Part shown: positions 42,541 to 50,998 of the stretch, piece by piece | How the letters are laid out: each line of letters starts with the position of its first letter | Position numbering within the stretch: the stretch's first letter is position 1 | Assembly: GCA_024685175.1 (NCBI GenBank) | Contig: JAIKWD010000007.1 | Coordinates: 1 to 64,000, forward strand | From: Bacteroidales bacterium | GTDB lineage: Bacteria; Bacteroidota; Bacteroidia; Bacteroidales; WCHB1-69 | Direction of reading: 5' to 3' | Length of the DNA stretch: 64,000 nt | Made by a program: the position numbers and the translations under genes | The notes under the pieces: generated by a model | The model's database searches: none | The model's input: only the letters and a program-made list of their open reading frames with translations | Told to the model about the DNA's origin: nothing

Positions 42541-43642
42541 CTTTTTTATAGACGTAATTGGCATTAATCTGCATGAGGCACAGCTCCACCGATAGTCGCT
42601 TGTTATTAGCCATCTTATAGTTAAAATCGCATTGGTTGGCAAGCTCCATAGCTCTCAACAACAACATCTTGTCCACTTTCTGAGACTGTGCAAGCAATCG
42701 GTTCCTGATGTCATCCGAAGTCTCTAGCAACTGCACAGTATCCGGGGTTTTCGCCATTAGCAGATTGCGGAAATGGGCGGCGAGTCCAGCTATAAAATGC
42801 TGAGCCTCAAATCCTTTAGCAACGATATCATCGAACAGCAGAAGCGCCGGAGCGACCTCATCGCTGAAAAGACAATCGGTAATCTTGAAGTAGTTGTCGA
42901 CATCCAGCACGTTAAGGTTTTCGATCGTGGCCTTATACGTGATATTTTTGCCGGAGAAACTAACAATCTGGTCAAAGATGGAAAGGGCGTCACGAAGAGC
43001 TCCGTCGGCCTTCTCGGCCACCACGCGCAAGGCTTCTTCTTCGGCGGTAACACCTTCTTGCTTAGCCACATATTGCAGATGCTTTACAATGTCCCTTTCG
43101 TGGATGCGCTTAAAATCATACACTTGACAACGCGATAAAATCGTGGGGATGATTTTGTGCTTCTCCGTTGTGGCCATGATGAATTTGGCATACGCAGGCG
43201 GTTCCTCAAGTGTTTTGAGGAAAGCATTGAAGGCGGCACCTGAGAGCATGTGAACCTCATCGATGATGTAGACTTTATATTTGGCACCTTGTGGTGGAAT
43301 ATGAACCTGTTCCACGAGCGCACGGATATCTTCCACGGAGTTATTAGAGGCGGCGTCGAGTTCAAAGACATTGAAGGACGCGGAATTGTTGAACGCCTTG
43401 CAGGACTCGCACTCATTGCAGGGCTCATGGTCGGGTGTGGGATTCTGGCAGTTCAGGGCCTTGGCAAAAATACGAGCGCAAGTGGTCTTGCCCACTCCAC
43501 GAGGTCCACAAAACAGGAAGGCCTGCGCCACCTGACCCGTCTGAATGGCATTCTTAAGGGTGGAGGTGATGGCCTCCTGACCCACCACGGAACTGAACGT
43601 AGTAGGCCTATATTTTCGAGCGGAAACGATAAAATTGTCCAT
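42515..43642 (-). CDS. dnaX: DNA polymerase III gamma-like subunit (DnaX, zero frame)
   Basis: Clamp-loader ATPase. The 375-aa zero-frame product starts MDNFIVSARKYRP (ATG 43642; the track begins 19 codons early). It contains Walker A GPRGVGKTTCARIF, a zinc module C-x8-CNECESC, DEVHML and the sensor LLSRCQVYDF in LSRCQVYDF form. Domain III finishes with NANYVYKKARQSQERK before TAA. The zero frame ends 8 codons after the run AAAAAAG, the heptamer used for E. coli dnaX frameshifting. Here the roles are reversed: the unshifted frame gives the short gamma-like form and the shifted frame gives tau. A -7 element lies 26 bases upstream. Confidence 0.92.
   Translation of the reverse strand: MDNFIVSARKYRPTTFSSVVGQEAITSTLKNAIQTGQVAQAFLFCGPRGVGKTTCARIFAKALNCQNPTPDHEPCNECESCKAFNNSASFNVFELDAASNNSVEDIRALVEQVHIPPQGAKYKVYIIDEVHMLSGAAFNAFLKTLEEPPAYAKFIMATTEKHKIIPTILSRCQVYDFKRIHERDIVKHLQYVAKQEGVTAEEEALRVVAEKADGALRDALSIFDQIVSFSGKNITYKATIENLNVLDVDNYFKITDCLFSDEVAPALLLFDDIVAKGFEAQHFIAGLAAHFRNLLMAKTPDTVQLLETSDDIRNRLLAQSQKVDKMLLLRAMELANQCDFNYKMANNKRLSVELCLMQINANYVYKKARQSQERK
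42541..42547 (-). promoter_or_regulatory. Candidate frameshift/slippage site AAAAAAG in dnaX
   Basis: On the minus strand TAT AAA AAA GCG (zero frame) contains A6 followed by G. The tau frame reads ATA AAA AAG. Downstream are a small hairpin GCGA-GGCAA-TCGC directly adjacent and GGTGGA-ACGGCA-TCCACC about 35 bases on. Loss of one A in the mRNA, or a +1 slip, gives tau. Confidence 0.6.
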
Positions 43643-43668
43643 ACTTATCCAATTAAAAATACGAGCTG

Positions 43669-43676
43669 CAAATATA
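43669..43676 (-). promoter_or_regulatory. -7 element (TATATTTG) for dnaX
   Basis: On the minus strand TATATTTG lies 26 bases before the dnaX ATG at 43642. It is divergent from the bamD promoter 50 bases away. Confidence 0.65.
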
Positions 43677-43725
43677 CAAAAAAAGGGCGGCGTCCGCATT
43701 ATGTATTAAGGTTTAAAATTTTTTA

Positions 43726-43733
43726 TATCTTTG
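43726..43733 (+). promoter_or_regulatory. -7 element (TATCTTTG) for the bamD housekeeping run
   Basis: TATCTTTG matches TAnnTTTG, 16 bases before the bamD ATG at 43750. Few clear promoters follow until 52397, so it may drive a long transcript. Confidence 0.7.
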
Positions 43734-43749
43734 CGCGTTTTGAATTATT

Positions 43750-44667
43750 ATGGTAAAGAAGGGTTTTAAATTATTGATACTGATAATGTTAGCCACTTCT
43801 GCGGGGCTCTATGCAGCTGATTTTTCCGCAGGAGAATACGATATTTTCCCGGAATCCACCGCCGTAAAGGACACGATGCCGCGAAAAGCGAAGCCGCATA
43901 AGAGTCGTGTCACTCGAACGAGCAAGAAGGTCACCTTTGAGAATTTCGACCAGCAATATGAGCGGGCTATGCGTTACTACAAGAACGAACAATATCTCTC
44001 CGCCGCCGGCCTTTTCGAAGACCTCTACCCTCTTTCGCTAGGTACTCCCCGCGCCGACACCATCCTCTACTTGTTTGCCTATTGTTACTACATGAATGCC
44101 GACTACGACATGGCCGCCTTCCATTTCCGCGACTACGTGCGACGCTATCCCAACTCGGAACGCACCGAAGATGCCTTCTACTATGGCACTTCCGCCATAT
44201 ACAAGACCAGCCCCGATTACTCCCTCGACCAGTCCAACACCGAGTACGCCATTGAGCAGATCAAGGCTTTCATCCAAGCCTATCCTGACAACTCCCACAT
44301 CGAAGAATGCAACGTGATGTTGGATGCGCTTCGCCTAAAGCTTGCCCGCAAGGATTTGGAAGTCCTCATACTTTATTACAACACTGATCATTACGAGGCT
44401 TGTCAAATCGCCGCCAAAAACTTTTTTAACGAATATTCCTATTCCCCTTTGATGCCAGAAGCCATTTACTACCTGGTTCTCAACAATTTGGAGTTTGCCA
44501 AAAAAAGTGTCGAGCGAAAAAAAGAGGAACGTTACAAAGCTTGCCTCGATGCTTGCAACCGTCTGTTGCTAAACTACGGCGAGACTCAATACACCAAAGA
44601 AGTGGAGAGGATTTCTCATGAAGTAGAAAAACAATTATCGAAATATAACAAGAAAAACAATAATTAA
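43750..44667 (+). CDS. bamD: BamD-like outer membrane assembly protein
   Basis: BamD is the TPR component of the beta-barrel assembly machine. 305 aa. Residues about 70-300 hold TPR-like helices: YERAMRYYKNEQYLSAAGLFEDL, YCYYMNADYDMAAFHFRDYVRRYPNS and ALRLKLARKDLEVLILYY. The usual order bamD then omega then coaBC in Bacteroidota is kept. Oddly, the leader MVKKGFKLLILIMLATSAGLYAADFS lacks a lipobox Cys, and about 40 low-complexity basic residues precede the TPR part, so it may be soluble in the periplasm or held by partners. Confidence 0.85.
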   Translation: MVKKGFKLLILIMLATSAGLYAADFSAGEYDIFPESTAVKDTMPRKAKPHKSRVTRTSKKVTFENFDQQYERAMRYYKNEQYLSAAGLFEDLYPLSLGTPRADTILYLFAYCYYMNADYDMAAFHFRDYVRRYPNSERTEDAFYYGTSAIYKTSPDYSLDQSNTEYAIEQIKAFIQAYPDNSHIEECNVMLDALRLKLARKDLEVLILYYNTDHYEACQIAAKNFFNEYSYSPLMPEAIYYLVLNNLEFAKKSVERKKEERYKACLDACNRLLLNYGETQYTKEVERISHEVEKQLSKYNKKNNN

Positions 44668-44676
44668 AGAAAAGAA

Positions 44677-45009
44677 ATGAAAGCTGCAGATTACAAGAAA
44701 CTTAAAATCGACCTTTTCGCAAAGACCAAGGACATTAGACAATACGACAAAGTGACTGGCAATTTTTACAAGAGCATTGTCATCATGTCCAAGCGTGCTG
44801 ACCAGATTGCTTCCGATTTGAAGCAAGAATTTCAAGAGACCTCTTTGCAATACGCTTCCAACTCCGACACTTTGGAAGAGGTGTTCGAGAACCGCGAGCA
44901 GATAGAATTGTCCAGATTCTACGAGCAATTGCCGAAGCCCACCCAACTGGCCATGTACGAATTCGAAAACGACCAAGTCTATTTCAAAGATCCAGAACAA
45001 GACGCTTAA
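44677..45009 (+). CDS. rpoZ: RNA polymerase omega subunit, Bacteroidota type
   Basis: 110 aa. Omega stabilises the beta-prime subunit of RNA polymerase. The segment TGNFYKSIVIMSKRADQIASDLKQEF corresponds to the conserved omega/Rpb6 core, and the tail is the extended form seen in Bacteroidota. It lies between bamD and coaBC, a typical placement, 9 and 12 bases from them. Confidence 0.87.
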   Translation: MKAADYKKLKIDLFAKTKDIRQYDKVTGNFYKSIVIMSKRADQIASDLKQEFQETSLQYASNSDTLEEVFENREQIELSRFYEQLPKPTQLAMYEFENDQVYFKDPEQDA

Positions 45010-45021
45010 TCACAAGTAATT

Positions 45022-46218
45022 ATGGCCGGAAAGCATATCGTCATCGGCATCACAGGAGGTATAGCAGCCTACAAGTCGCTGTTCCTGATCCGTTTGTTCA
45101 AAAGCAACGGGTATGAGGTTCGTGTCGTTGCCACGCAACATGCCATGGAATTTGTGACCAGGCTCACCATAGAGACCTTGTCGCAAAACAAGTTATACAC
45201 TGACATGTTCGACACGAGCGAGCCTCGCGACGTGCATCATATCAGCCTTGCCGAATGGGCAGACTGCGTAATAGTAGCGCCCGCCACAGCGAATATCATC
45301 GGCAAATATGCGCACGCCATCGCCGATGATGCCCTGTCAACAATGCTTTTGGCCACAAAATGTCCGGTCTTCTTCGCTCCTGCTATGAACGATCGCATGT
45401 TTGAGGAGCCGACCGTTCAGCACAACATCGAGTTGTTGAAACAAAAAGGCTGCCACATCATCGCTCCCGCCAGTGGGTTTCTCGCCTGCGGAAGCACCGG
45501 TACCGGCCGCATGGAAGAGCCAGACAAGATCTTTGCATGGGTACACCAGTTTTTCACCAAAGACTTGCGACTCAAAGGCAAGAACGTGATGATCACGGCT
45601 GGTCCCACCTACGAACCTATTGATCCCGTACGCTTCATCGGCAACCACTCTTCAGGGTTAATGGGCTTCTGTTTGGCTGAAGAAGCCGCCGAAGAAGGTG
45701 CCGACGTCACCCTTGTCACCGGCCCCACCCAATTGACTTGCAGCCACCCCAACATCCACCGCGTGGACGTGACTACCGCCGAAGAGATGTTCCAACAATG
45801 CATGCAGATTGCCGACCAACAAGACATTATGATCATGTCTGCTGCCGTGGCCGACTATACGCCACTGGAAACAGCTCCGGAGAAAATCAAGAAAGACAAC
45901 GACGAACTCAGCCTCCGTCTCAAGAAGACCCACGATATTCTTTCCACCATCGGGCACCAGAAGCGCGACGACCAACTGCTGATCGGATTCGCCCTCGAGA
46001 CTGAAAATGAAATAGAGAACGCCACCAAAAAGCTGCATACTAAAAACGCAGACATCATCGTTCTTAACTCACTTCGCGACAAAGGCGCCGGATTCCGCAC
46101 ATCCACCAACAAGGTCAGGATGATCACCAAAGACGGACAGACCTTTGAGAGCGAGCTGAAAGACAAGCATGCCATCGCTCGGGATATCCTGGACTTGGCC
46201 TGCCAGATCAACCACTAA
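45022..46218 (+). CDS. coaBC: Bifunctional phosphopantothenoylcysteine decarboxylase / phosphopantothenate-cysteine ligase
   Basis: Two consecutive steps of coenzyme A synthesis. 398 aa. The CoaC flavoprotein domain (1-180) has GITGGIAAYKS, HHISLAEWAD with the catalytic His, the PAMN motif (FAPAMND) and the Cys lid ACGSTGTGRM. The CoaB domain (190-398) starts VMITAGPTYEPIDPVRFIGN and contains SSGLMGFCLAEEA and AAVADYTP. It is a complete bifunctional enzyme within the housekeeping run. Confidence 0.97.
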   Translation: MAGKHIVIGITGGIAAYKSLFLIRLFKSNGYEVRVVATQHAMEFVTRLTIETLSQNKLYTDMFDTSEPRDVHHISLAEWADCVIVAPATANIIGKYAHAIADDALSTMLLATKCPVFFAPAMNDRMFEEPTVQHNIELLKQKGCHIIAPASGFLACGSTGTGRMEEPDKIFAWVHQFFTKDLRLKGKNVMITAGPTYEPIDPVRFIGNHSSGLMGFCLAEEAAEEGADVTLVTGPTQLTCSHPNIHRVDVTTAEEMFQQCMQIADQQDIMIMSAAVADYTPLETAPEKIKKDNDELSLRLKKTHDILSTIGHQKRDDQLLIGFALETENEIENATKKLHTKNADIIVLNSLRDKGAGFRTSTNKVRMITKDGQTFESELKDKHAIARDILDLACQINH

Positions 46219-46232
46219 AACTAAGCCCAACA

Positions 46233-47141
46233 ATGAAAAGACTCTGCATAATCCTATTCCTGTCATTGCTCTGCGGCGGCCTTTTCGCCCAAGATTTCCA
46301 GTGCCAGGTCTCCGTCAACGCGAACCAAGTGACCGGCGGAGTCAACCAACAAAGATACAACGACCTTCAACAGAAGATCTACCAATTCATCCATGAAAGA
46401 AAGTGGTGTCAATACAATTTGAAGACCTCCGAACGCATCGAATGCGCGCTGCAAATCAACCTCACAGAGGTGAGCGGTGACGTTTACAAAGGCACCATGA
46501 CCATCTTGCTGCAACGTCCTGTGTACAAGGCCAGCTACAAGACCACCCTGTTGAACTTCCAAGACAAGCACATCCAATTCACTTACGCGGAAGGCGATCC
46601 TTTGGAGTACTCCGAGAACGCCAACCTCAACCAGTTTACGGCACTCATCGCCTATTACCTCAATCTCTTCTTGGCGGTTGAATTCGACAGCTTCAGCCAG
46701 AACGGCGGTGCACCTTACTTTAACAACTGCCAATCCATCGTCAACTTCAACCAAAACGCCAAGGAAAAGGGTTGGTCGGTGGCCGATAACGGACAGAGCA
46801 ATCGGTATTGGATCATGGAGAACTTCACCAATAGCACATACAGCAAGTTGCACGATTTCTATTACCAATATCATCGATTGGGACTTGATGTCATGAGCGA
46901 AACCCCAGATGCCGGCCGCGCCGTCATCCTTGAAAGCTTACGGTTACTCCAACAGGTAAATTCACAGAAGTCCAGCTTGGCCATGATCAAGGTGATTGCT
47001 TCCACCAAATGCGATGAGATCGTCAACATCTTCAAGGAGGGTATGCCCAGCGAGAAGACTCAGGTCATCAATATCATGAAGCAAATCGACCCGACCAATT
47101 CTTCCCGTTACGACGCCATCAATTCCACCACTGGAAAATAA
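46233..47141 (+). CDS. DUF4835 family protein, exported
   Basis: 302 aa with signal peptide MKRLCIILFLSLLCGGLFAQ. It continues DFQCQVSVNANQVTGGVNQQRYNDLQ, then KWCQYNLKTSERIECALQINL and FDSFSQNGGAPYFNNCQSIVNF, the DUF4835 pattern. DUF4835 is nearly universal in Bacteroidota between coaBC and recN and has no assigned function; it is presumably periplasmic or on the outer membrane. The gene is 14 bases after coaBC and 1 base before recN. Confidence 0.92.
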   Translation: MKRLCIILFLSLLCGGLFAQDFQCQVSVNANQVTGGVNQQRYNDLQQKIYQFIHERKWCQYNLKTSERIECALQINLTEVSGDVYKGTMTILLQRPVYKASYKTTLLNFQDKHIQFTYAEGDPLEYSENANLNQFTALIAYYLNLFLAVEFDSFSQNGGAPYFNNCQSIVNFNQNAKEKGWSVADNGQSNRYWIMENFTNSTYSKLHDFYYQYHRLGLDVMSETPDAGRAVILESLRLLQQVNSQKSSLAMIKVIASTKCDEIVNIFKEGMPSEKTQVINIMKQIDPTNSSRYDAINSTTGK

Positions 47142-47142
47142 T

Positions 47143-48819
47143 ATGTTACGTACACTGCAAATCGAGAACTACGCCATCATACGCTCGCTCGAGATTGACT
47201 TTGACAATAGTTTCACGGTCATCACCGGCGAGACGGGCGCAGGTAAGTCCATCTTGATGGGGGCCTTGTCGCTGATCCTAGGCAACCGCGTAGACACGGA
47301 CGTGCTACTCGACAAATCCCGCAAGTGTATCGTAGAGGGCACCTTTGACATCCACGACTACGCTCTTCGTCCTTTCTTCGAAGAACACGATCTAGATTAT
47401 CAAGATCTCACCACCCTTCGGCGCGAAATCAACGAACACGGCAAGTCACGTGCCTTTATCAATGACACTCCTGTAAACCTTGCCATACTTAAAGAGCTCT
47501 CCAACAAGCTTATAGACATCCATTCGCAACATCAAAGCTTGTTATTGCAAGACTCAGATTTCCGTCTGGGCATCATCGACCAATATGCTCAAAATCAAGC
47601 CTTGCGCGAGGAATATCGCACCTCTTTGGAAGCATGGCGCGAGACAGAACAAGCCTTTGTCACCCTGAAAAAACGGTGCGCCGAAGCCGTACTTCAACAA
47701 GAATACAACAACTACACCATACAAGAACTGGCAAACGCCCAGTTGCACCCTAACGAGCAAGAAGAGACTGAGCATACCGTCAACCTCTTAAGCCATGCCG
47801 AAAGCATTAAAGGGCACCTCTACCAAGCCGCGCAGATACTCTCCGAAAAAGAGGGTGACACCATCGTGCAAATGCTTAAAAATGTGCAAGACGAGTGCGC
47901 TAAGCTCAAAGATCTCGGTCCTGAGTACCAAGAAATTCACGATCGTGTGAGTAGTGCTTTACTGGAACTCAAAGACATCGCCTACGACATTACCTGTAAA
48001 GAAGAAGCCGTAGATTTGAACCCCCAGGAACTGGATCGTCTCACTGAACGCTTGGACCTCATCTACAGCTTGCAACACAAGTATCACGTAGACTCGGTGG
48101 ATGAACTTATCAAAATCAAAGAACAACTAGAGCAAGAAGCTGCAGATCACTCTGACGATGAAGAACGCTTAGCCGTATTGGACAAAAAACGCAATGAGTT
48201 GCTGGCCAAAAGCAAACAACTTGCCCAAAGGCTCAGACAATCCCGTCAAAAGGCCATACCTGCATTGAAAAAGGAGATGTCTTCAAGACTTTCTCAACTG
48301 GCTTTACCCGACGGCAATTTCGACATTCGACTGACAGAGGAGGAGGAGCTACACGATTATGGCACCGAGAGTGCCTCGTTCTTGTTCTCAGCCAACAAGG
48401 GGGTTGATCTTTCCGACATCAGCAAAGTAGCTTCCGGCGGTGAAATGTCCCGCGTAATGCTGGCCCTGAAATCGGTCATTACCGACTCCGTACTTTTGCC
48501 CACTGTCATTTTCGACGAGATTGATACAGGCATTTCTGGAGAGACCGCCAACAAAGTAGCCCTGGTGATGCGTGATTTCTCCCAACGTCATCAAATAATA
48601 GCCATCACCCACTTACCCCAAATCGCCGCCATTGGCAACAGTCATTATTTAGTATTCAAGGAGAACCGTGACGGCAAGGCTGTCACTGATCTCAAATCAC
48701 TTGGCACAGAGGAACGTGTACAGGCTATCGCCACGTTGATTTGCGGCGACAAGCTCACCGATGCCGCCCTAAACACCGCCCGTGAGCTCTTGAATGTCCA
48801 CTCTTCTCAAAAATCATAG
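47143..48819 (+). CDS. recN: DNA repair protein RecN
   Basis: An SMC-like ATPase for double-strand break repair. 558 aa. Head parts: Walker A ITGETGAGKSILMGAL (about 29-44), signature SGGEMSRVMLALKSV and Walker B VIFDEIDTGISGETAN near the C-terminus, with coiled-coil arms in between (about 170-370). It starts immediately after the DUF4835 gene and ends 3 bases before the next gene. Confidence 0.96.
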   Translation: MLRTLQIENYAIIRSLEIDFDNSFTVITGETGAGKSILMGALSLILGNRVDTDVLLDKSRKCIVEGTFDIHDYALRPFFEEHDLDYQDLTTLRREINEHGKSRAFINDTPVNLAILKELSNKLIDIHSQHQSLLLQDSDFRLGIIDQYAQNQALREEYRTSLEAWRETEQAFVTLKKRCAEAVLQQEYNNYTIQELANAQLHPNEQEETEHTVNLLSHAESIKGHLYQAAQILSEKEGDTIVQMLKNVQDECAKLKDLGPEYQEIHDRVSSALLELKDIAYDITCKEEAVDLNPQELDRLTERLDLIYSLQHKYHVDSVDELIKIKEQLEQEAADHSDDEERLAVLDKKRNELLAKSKQLAQRLRQSRQKAIPALKKEMSSRLSQLALPDGNFDIRLTEEEELHDYGTESASFLFSANKGVDLSDISKVASGGEMSRVMLALKSVITDSVLLPTVIFDEIDTGISGETANKVALVMRDFSQRHQIIAITHLPQIAAIGNSHYLVFKENRDGKAVTDLKSLGTEERVQAIATLICGDKLTDAALNTARELLNVHSSQKS

Positions 48820-48822
48820 TTC

Positions 48823-49467
48823 ATGAAAAAACACCTTATAATCATATTAGCCATTCTAGCATTGGTATGTACCGCACAGGCCCAGAGAAGCAGAGGAAAG
48901 CAAGTGAGCAGATTTACCTACATGACCTCTATCGGCTATAGCAATGGCGTTGGCAATATTAACATCAAGGACAGCACTGGCGCTTTGATACAGAGTGTTA
49001 ACAACAACATCCCCAATTTCTCGCTCCACCAACTGCTCGCTTATCAATTCGACAACTTTTTCACGATGGGTATTGGAGCAGGATTCGACATCTGGCGTAC
49101 CACGGCTTTCATCCCTTTGTATCTCAACCTCAGCGTCAACATGACCTCAACCACCAAAGTGGCGCCAATGGCTTATTTAAACTTGGGATGGTCGTTCAAA
49201 TGGTACAACCAGACCAAACCAGACGCCACGAACCGAGTGGTTCACGGCACAGAATGGGGGCCGATGGGAGAATTCGGATTAGGTGCACGACTTCGTTTTA
49301 CCGACAAGCTGTCGCTAGTCATCTCGGGTATCTACAAAGCACAGTTTTCTAAAATCGGCTATTCCGTCGTCAATCCCGGCGAAGCCGACTATTCTCACCT
49401 ATACCCTAACAGACATCAAAACGCGTTATATCATTTCGCCGGCGTCAGAATCGGCATAGCATATTAG
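48823..49467 (+). CDS. Predicted outer-membrane beta-barrel protein
   Basis: 214 aa with signal peptide MKKHLIIILAILALVCTAQAQ. The mature part shows alternating amphipathic strands with aromatic ends (TMGIGAGFDIWRTTAFIPLYL; MAYLNLGWSFKWYNQ; GEFGLGARLRFTDKLSLVISG) and closes HFAGVRIGIAY, a typical last strand. It is a small porin-like protein without a recognised family, sandwiched between recN and xseB with gaps of 3 bases. Confidence 0.75.
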   Translation: MKKHLIIILAILALVCTAQAQRSRGKQVSRFTYMTSIGYSNGVGNINIKDSTGALIQSVNNNIPNFSLHQLLAYQFDNFFTMGIGAGFDIWRTTAFIPLYLNLSVNMTSTTKVAPMAYLNLGWSFKWYNQTKPDATNRVVHGTEWGPMGEFGLGARLRFTDKLSLVISGIYKAQFSKIGYSVVNPGEADYSHLYPNRHQNALYHFAGVRIGIAY

Positions 49468-49470
49468 CCC

Positions 49471-49665
49471 ATGAAAGAAGAACTAACTTATACAGAAGCT
49501 TTTGAGCAACTACAAGCCATCGTAAAACAGATGGAAGAAGCGGACGTTTCCGTGGATGATCTTTCTGAAAACATAAAGAAAGCCTCAAAGCTAATCAAGA
49601 TTTGCAAGGACAAGCTTACCAAGACTGAGCAAGAGGTCAACAAAACCATATCTGAGCTTTCTTAA
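49471..49665 (+). CDS. xseB: Exodeoxyribonuclease VII small subunit
   Basis: 64 aa, the usual size. LTYTEAFEQLQAIVKQMEEADVSVDDLSENIKKASKLIKIC is the XseB helical pattern. It pairs with XseA, which is not in the window. The stop TAA overlaps the next ATG by one base (TAATG), giving translational coupling to the O-methyltransferase. Confidence 0.93.
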   Translation: MKEELTYTEAFEQLQAIVKQMEEADVSVDDLSENIKKASKLIKICKDKLTKTEQEVNKTISELS

Positions 49666-50315
49666 TGTCCACTTTTGACCTTATCGACCACGACATCGAG
49701 GCTTACTGCGAGGCGCACACTTCCCCGGAGAGCAAGCTCCTCCACGACCTCAATCGCCGGACCAATTTGGAGACGGTAAACCCACGCATGCTCTCCGATC
49801 AGCTCCAAGGACAGTTTCTTGCCTTTATCTCCAAAATGATGCGCCCAAAGCACATCTTGGAGATAGGCACCTTCACGGGATATTCTGCGCTTTGTCTGGC
49901 GGAAGGGTTGGCGGAGCAAGGAGAATTACACACCATTGAGATCAATGTGGAATATGAGGACCGCATCCGAGAGTATCTGAGCCAATCACCGCTAGGCAAT
50001 CACATCACCCTGCACATTGGAGATGCTCTAGAAGTGGTACCCAGCCTGAAAAAGGAATGGGACTTGGTATTCATTGATGCAGACAAGGAAGATTACCGAG
50101 ACTATTACGACGTTGTATTCCCAAGAGTACGCCAAGGCGGGATTATCCTGGCCGACAACGTGCTATGGAACGGGAAGGTGACACAGACCGTCGCCGGCGG
50201 CGACCGGGACACACGCGCTATCATGGAATTTGACGATTACGTGCAACAGGACGGACGCGTCAGGAACTTGTTACTTCCGTTCCGCGACGGCATTATGATG
50301 ATTGAAAAAAAATAA
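49665..50315 (+). CDS. O-methyltransferase (class I SAM-dependent, COMT/CCoAOMT-like)
   Basis: 216 aa. Motif I ILEIGTFTGYSALCLAEGL, then HTIEINVEYEDRI, the metal-binding region DLVFIDADKEDYRDYYD and NVLWNGKVTQ are the Methyltransf_3 family marks. These enzymes are Mg-dependent. Related bacterial proteins act on small catechol-like molecules or on tRNA hydroxyuridine (TrmR); which applies here is unclear. The tRNA option gains slight support from trmD 3 bases downstream. Confidence 0.88.
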   Translation: MSTFDLIDHDIEAYCEAHTSPESKLLHDLNRRTNLETVNPRMLSDQLQGQFLAFISKMMRPKHILEIGTFTGYSALCLAEGLAEQGELHTIEINVEYEDRIREYLSQSPLGNHITLHIGDALEVVPSLKKEWDLVFIDADKEDYRDYYDVVFPRVRQGGIILADNVLWNGKVTQTVAGGDRDTRAIMEFDDYVQQDGRVRNLLLPFRDGIMMIEKK

Positions 50316-50318
50316 TTT

Positions 50319-50996
50319 ATGAGAATAGATATACTCACGTTGTTTCCAGACATGTTCACGGGAGTCTTTGGCAACTCCATCATCAAACGGGCCGTTGACA
50401 AGGGCCATTTGGAGTTGCACACCCACGACATCAGGAGCTACACCACTGACAAGCACCACAAGGCAGACGACTATCCCTTTGGGGGCGGTGCCGGCATGGT
50501 GATGATGGTGGAACCCATCTCACGTTGTATCGAAAAGCTGCAAAGCGAACGCGATTACGACGCCATATACTTGATGGCACCCGATGGGCCCACTTTCAAC
50601 CAACACAAAGCCAATGAGATGTCCATGTTGAACAATATCATCTTGTTGTGTGGTCACTACAAAGGTGTGGACGAGCGAGTGCGAGAGCTTTATGTGACGG
50701 ATGAGATCAGCATTGGAGACTATGTGCTTTCCGGCGGCGAACTGGCCGCCATGGTCATCACCGACGCCATCGCCCGAATCATCCCCGGCGTTATCGGTGA
50801 CAGCACCTCAGCCCTCTCCGACTCTTTCCAAGACGGCCTTCTCTCTGCCCCTGTCTATACGCGTCCAGCCGATTTTAGAGGCCATCGCGTACCCGACGTG
50901 CTTTTGTCCGGTAATGACAAACTCATTTCCGACTGGAAACAAGAACAGCAACTGCAGCGCACTCGACAACGCCGCCCAGACCTTCTCGACGAATAA
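50319..50996 (+). CDS. trmD: tRNA (guanine-37-N1)-methyltransferase
   Basis: 225 aa. SPOUT-family enzyme methylating G37 next to the anticodon to prevent frameshifting. It starts [20 protein letters not shown], with [14 protein letters not shown], the SAM-knot regions [13 protein letters not shown] and [20 protein letters not shown], and a C-terminal domain with RRPDLL. It is the standard length. In most Bacteroidota it is a stand-alone gene; here it is within a packed run. Confidence 0.97.
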   Translation: MRIDILTLFPDMFTGVFGNSIIKRAVDKGHLELHTHDIRSYTTDKHHKADDYPFGGGAGMVMMVEPISRCIEKLQSERDYDAIYLMAPDGPTFNQHKANEMSMLNNIILLCGHYKGVDERVRELYVTDEISIGDYVLSGGELAAMVITDAIARIIPGVIGDSTSALSDSFQDGLLSAPVYTRPADFRGHRVPDVLLSGNDKLISDWKQEQQLQRTRQRRPDLLDE

Positions 50997-50998
50997 CC

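Noticed and set aside
41857-42642. Independent 261-aa gene downstream of dnaX
   Set aside because: Its first 34 codons overlap conserved dnaX sequence in the wrong frame, and the remainder matches the tau tail; it is treated as part of dnaX.
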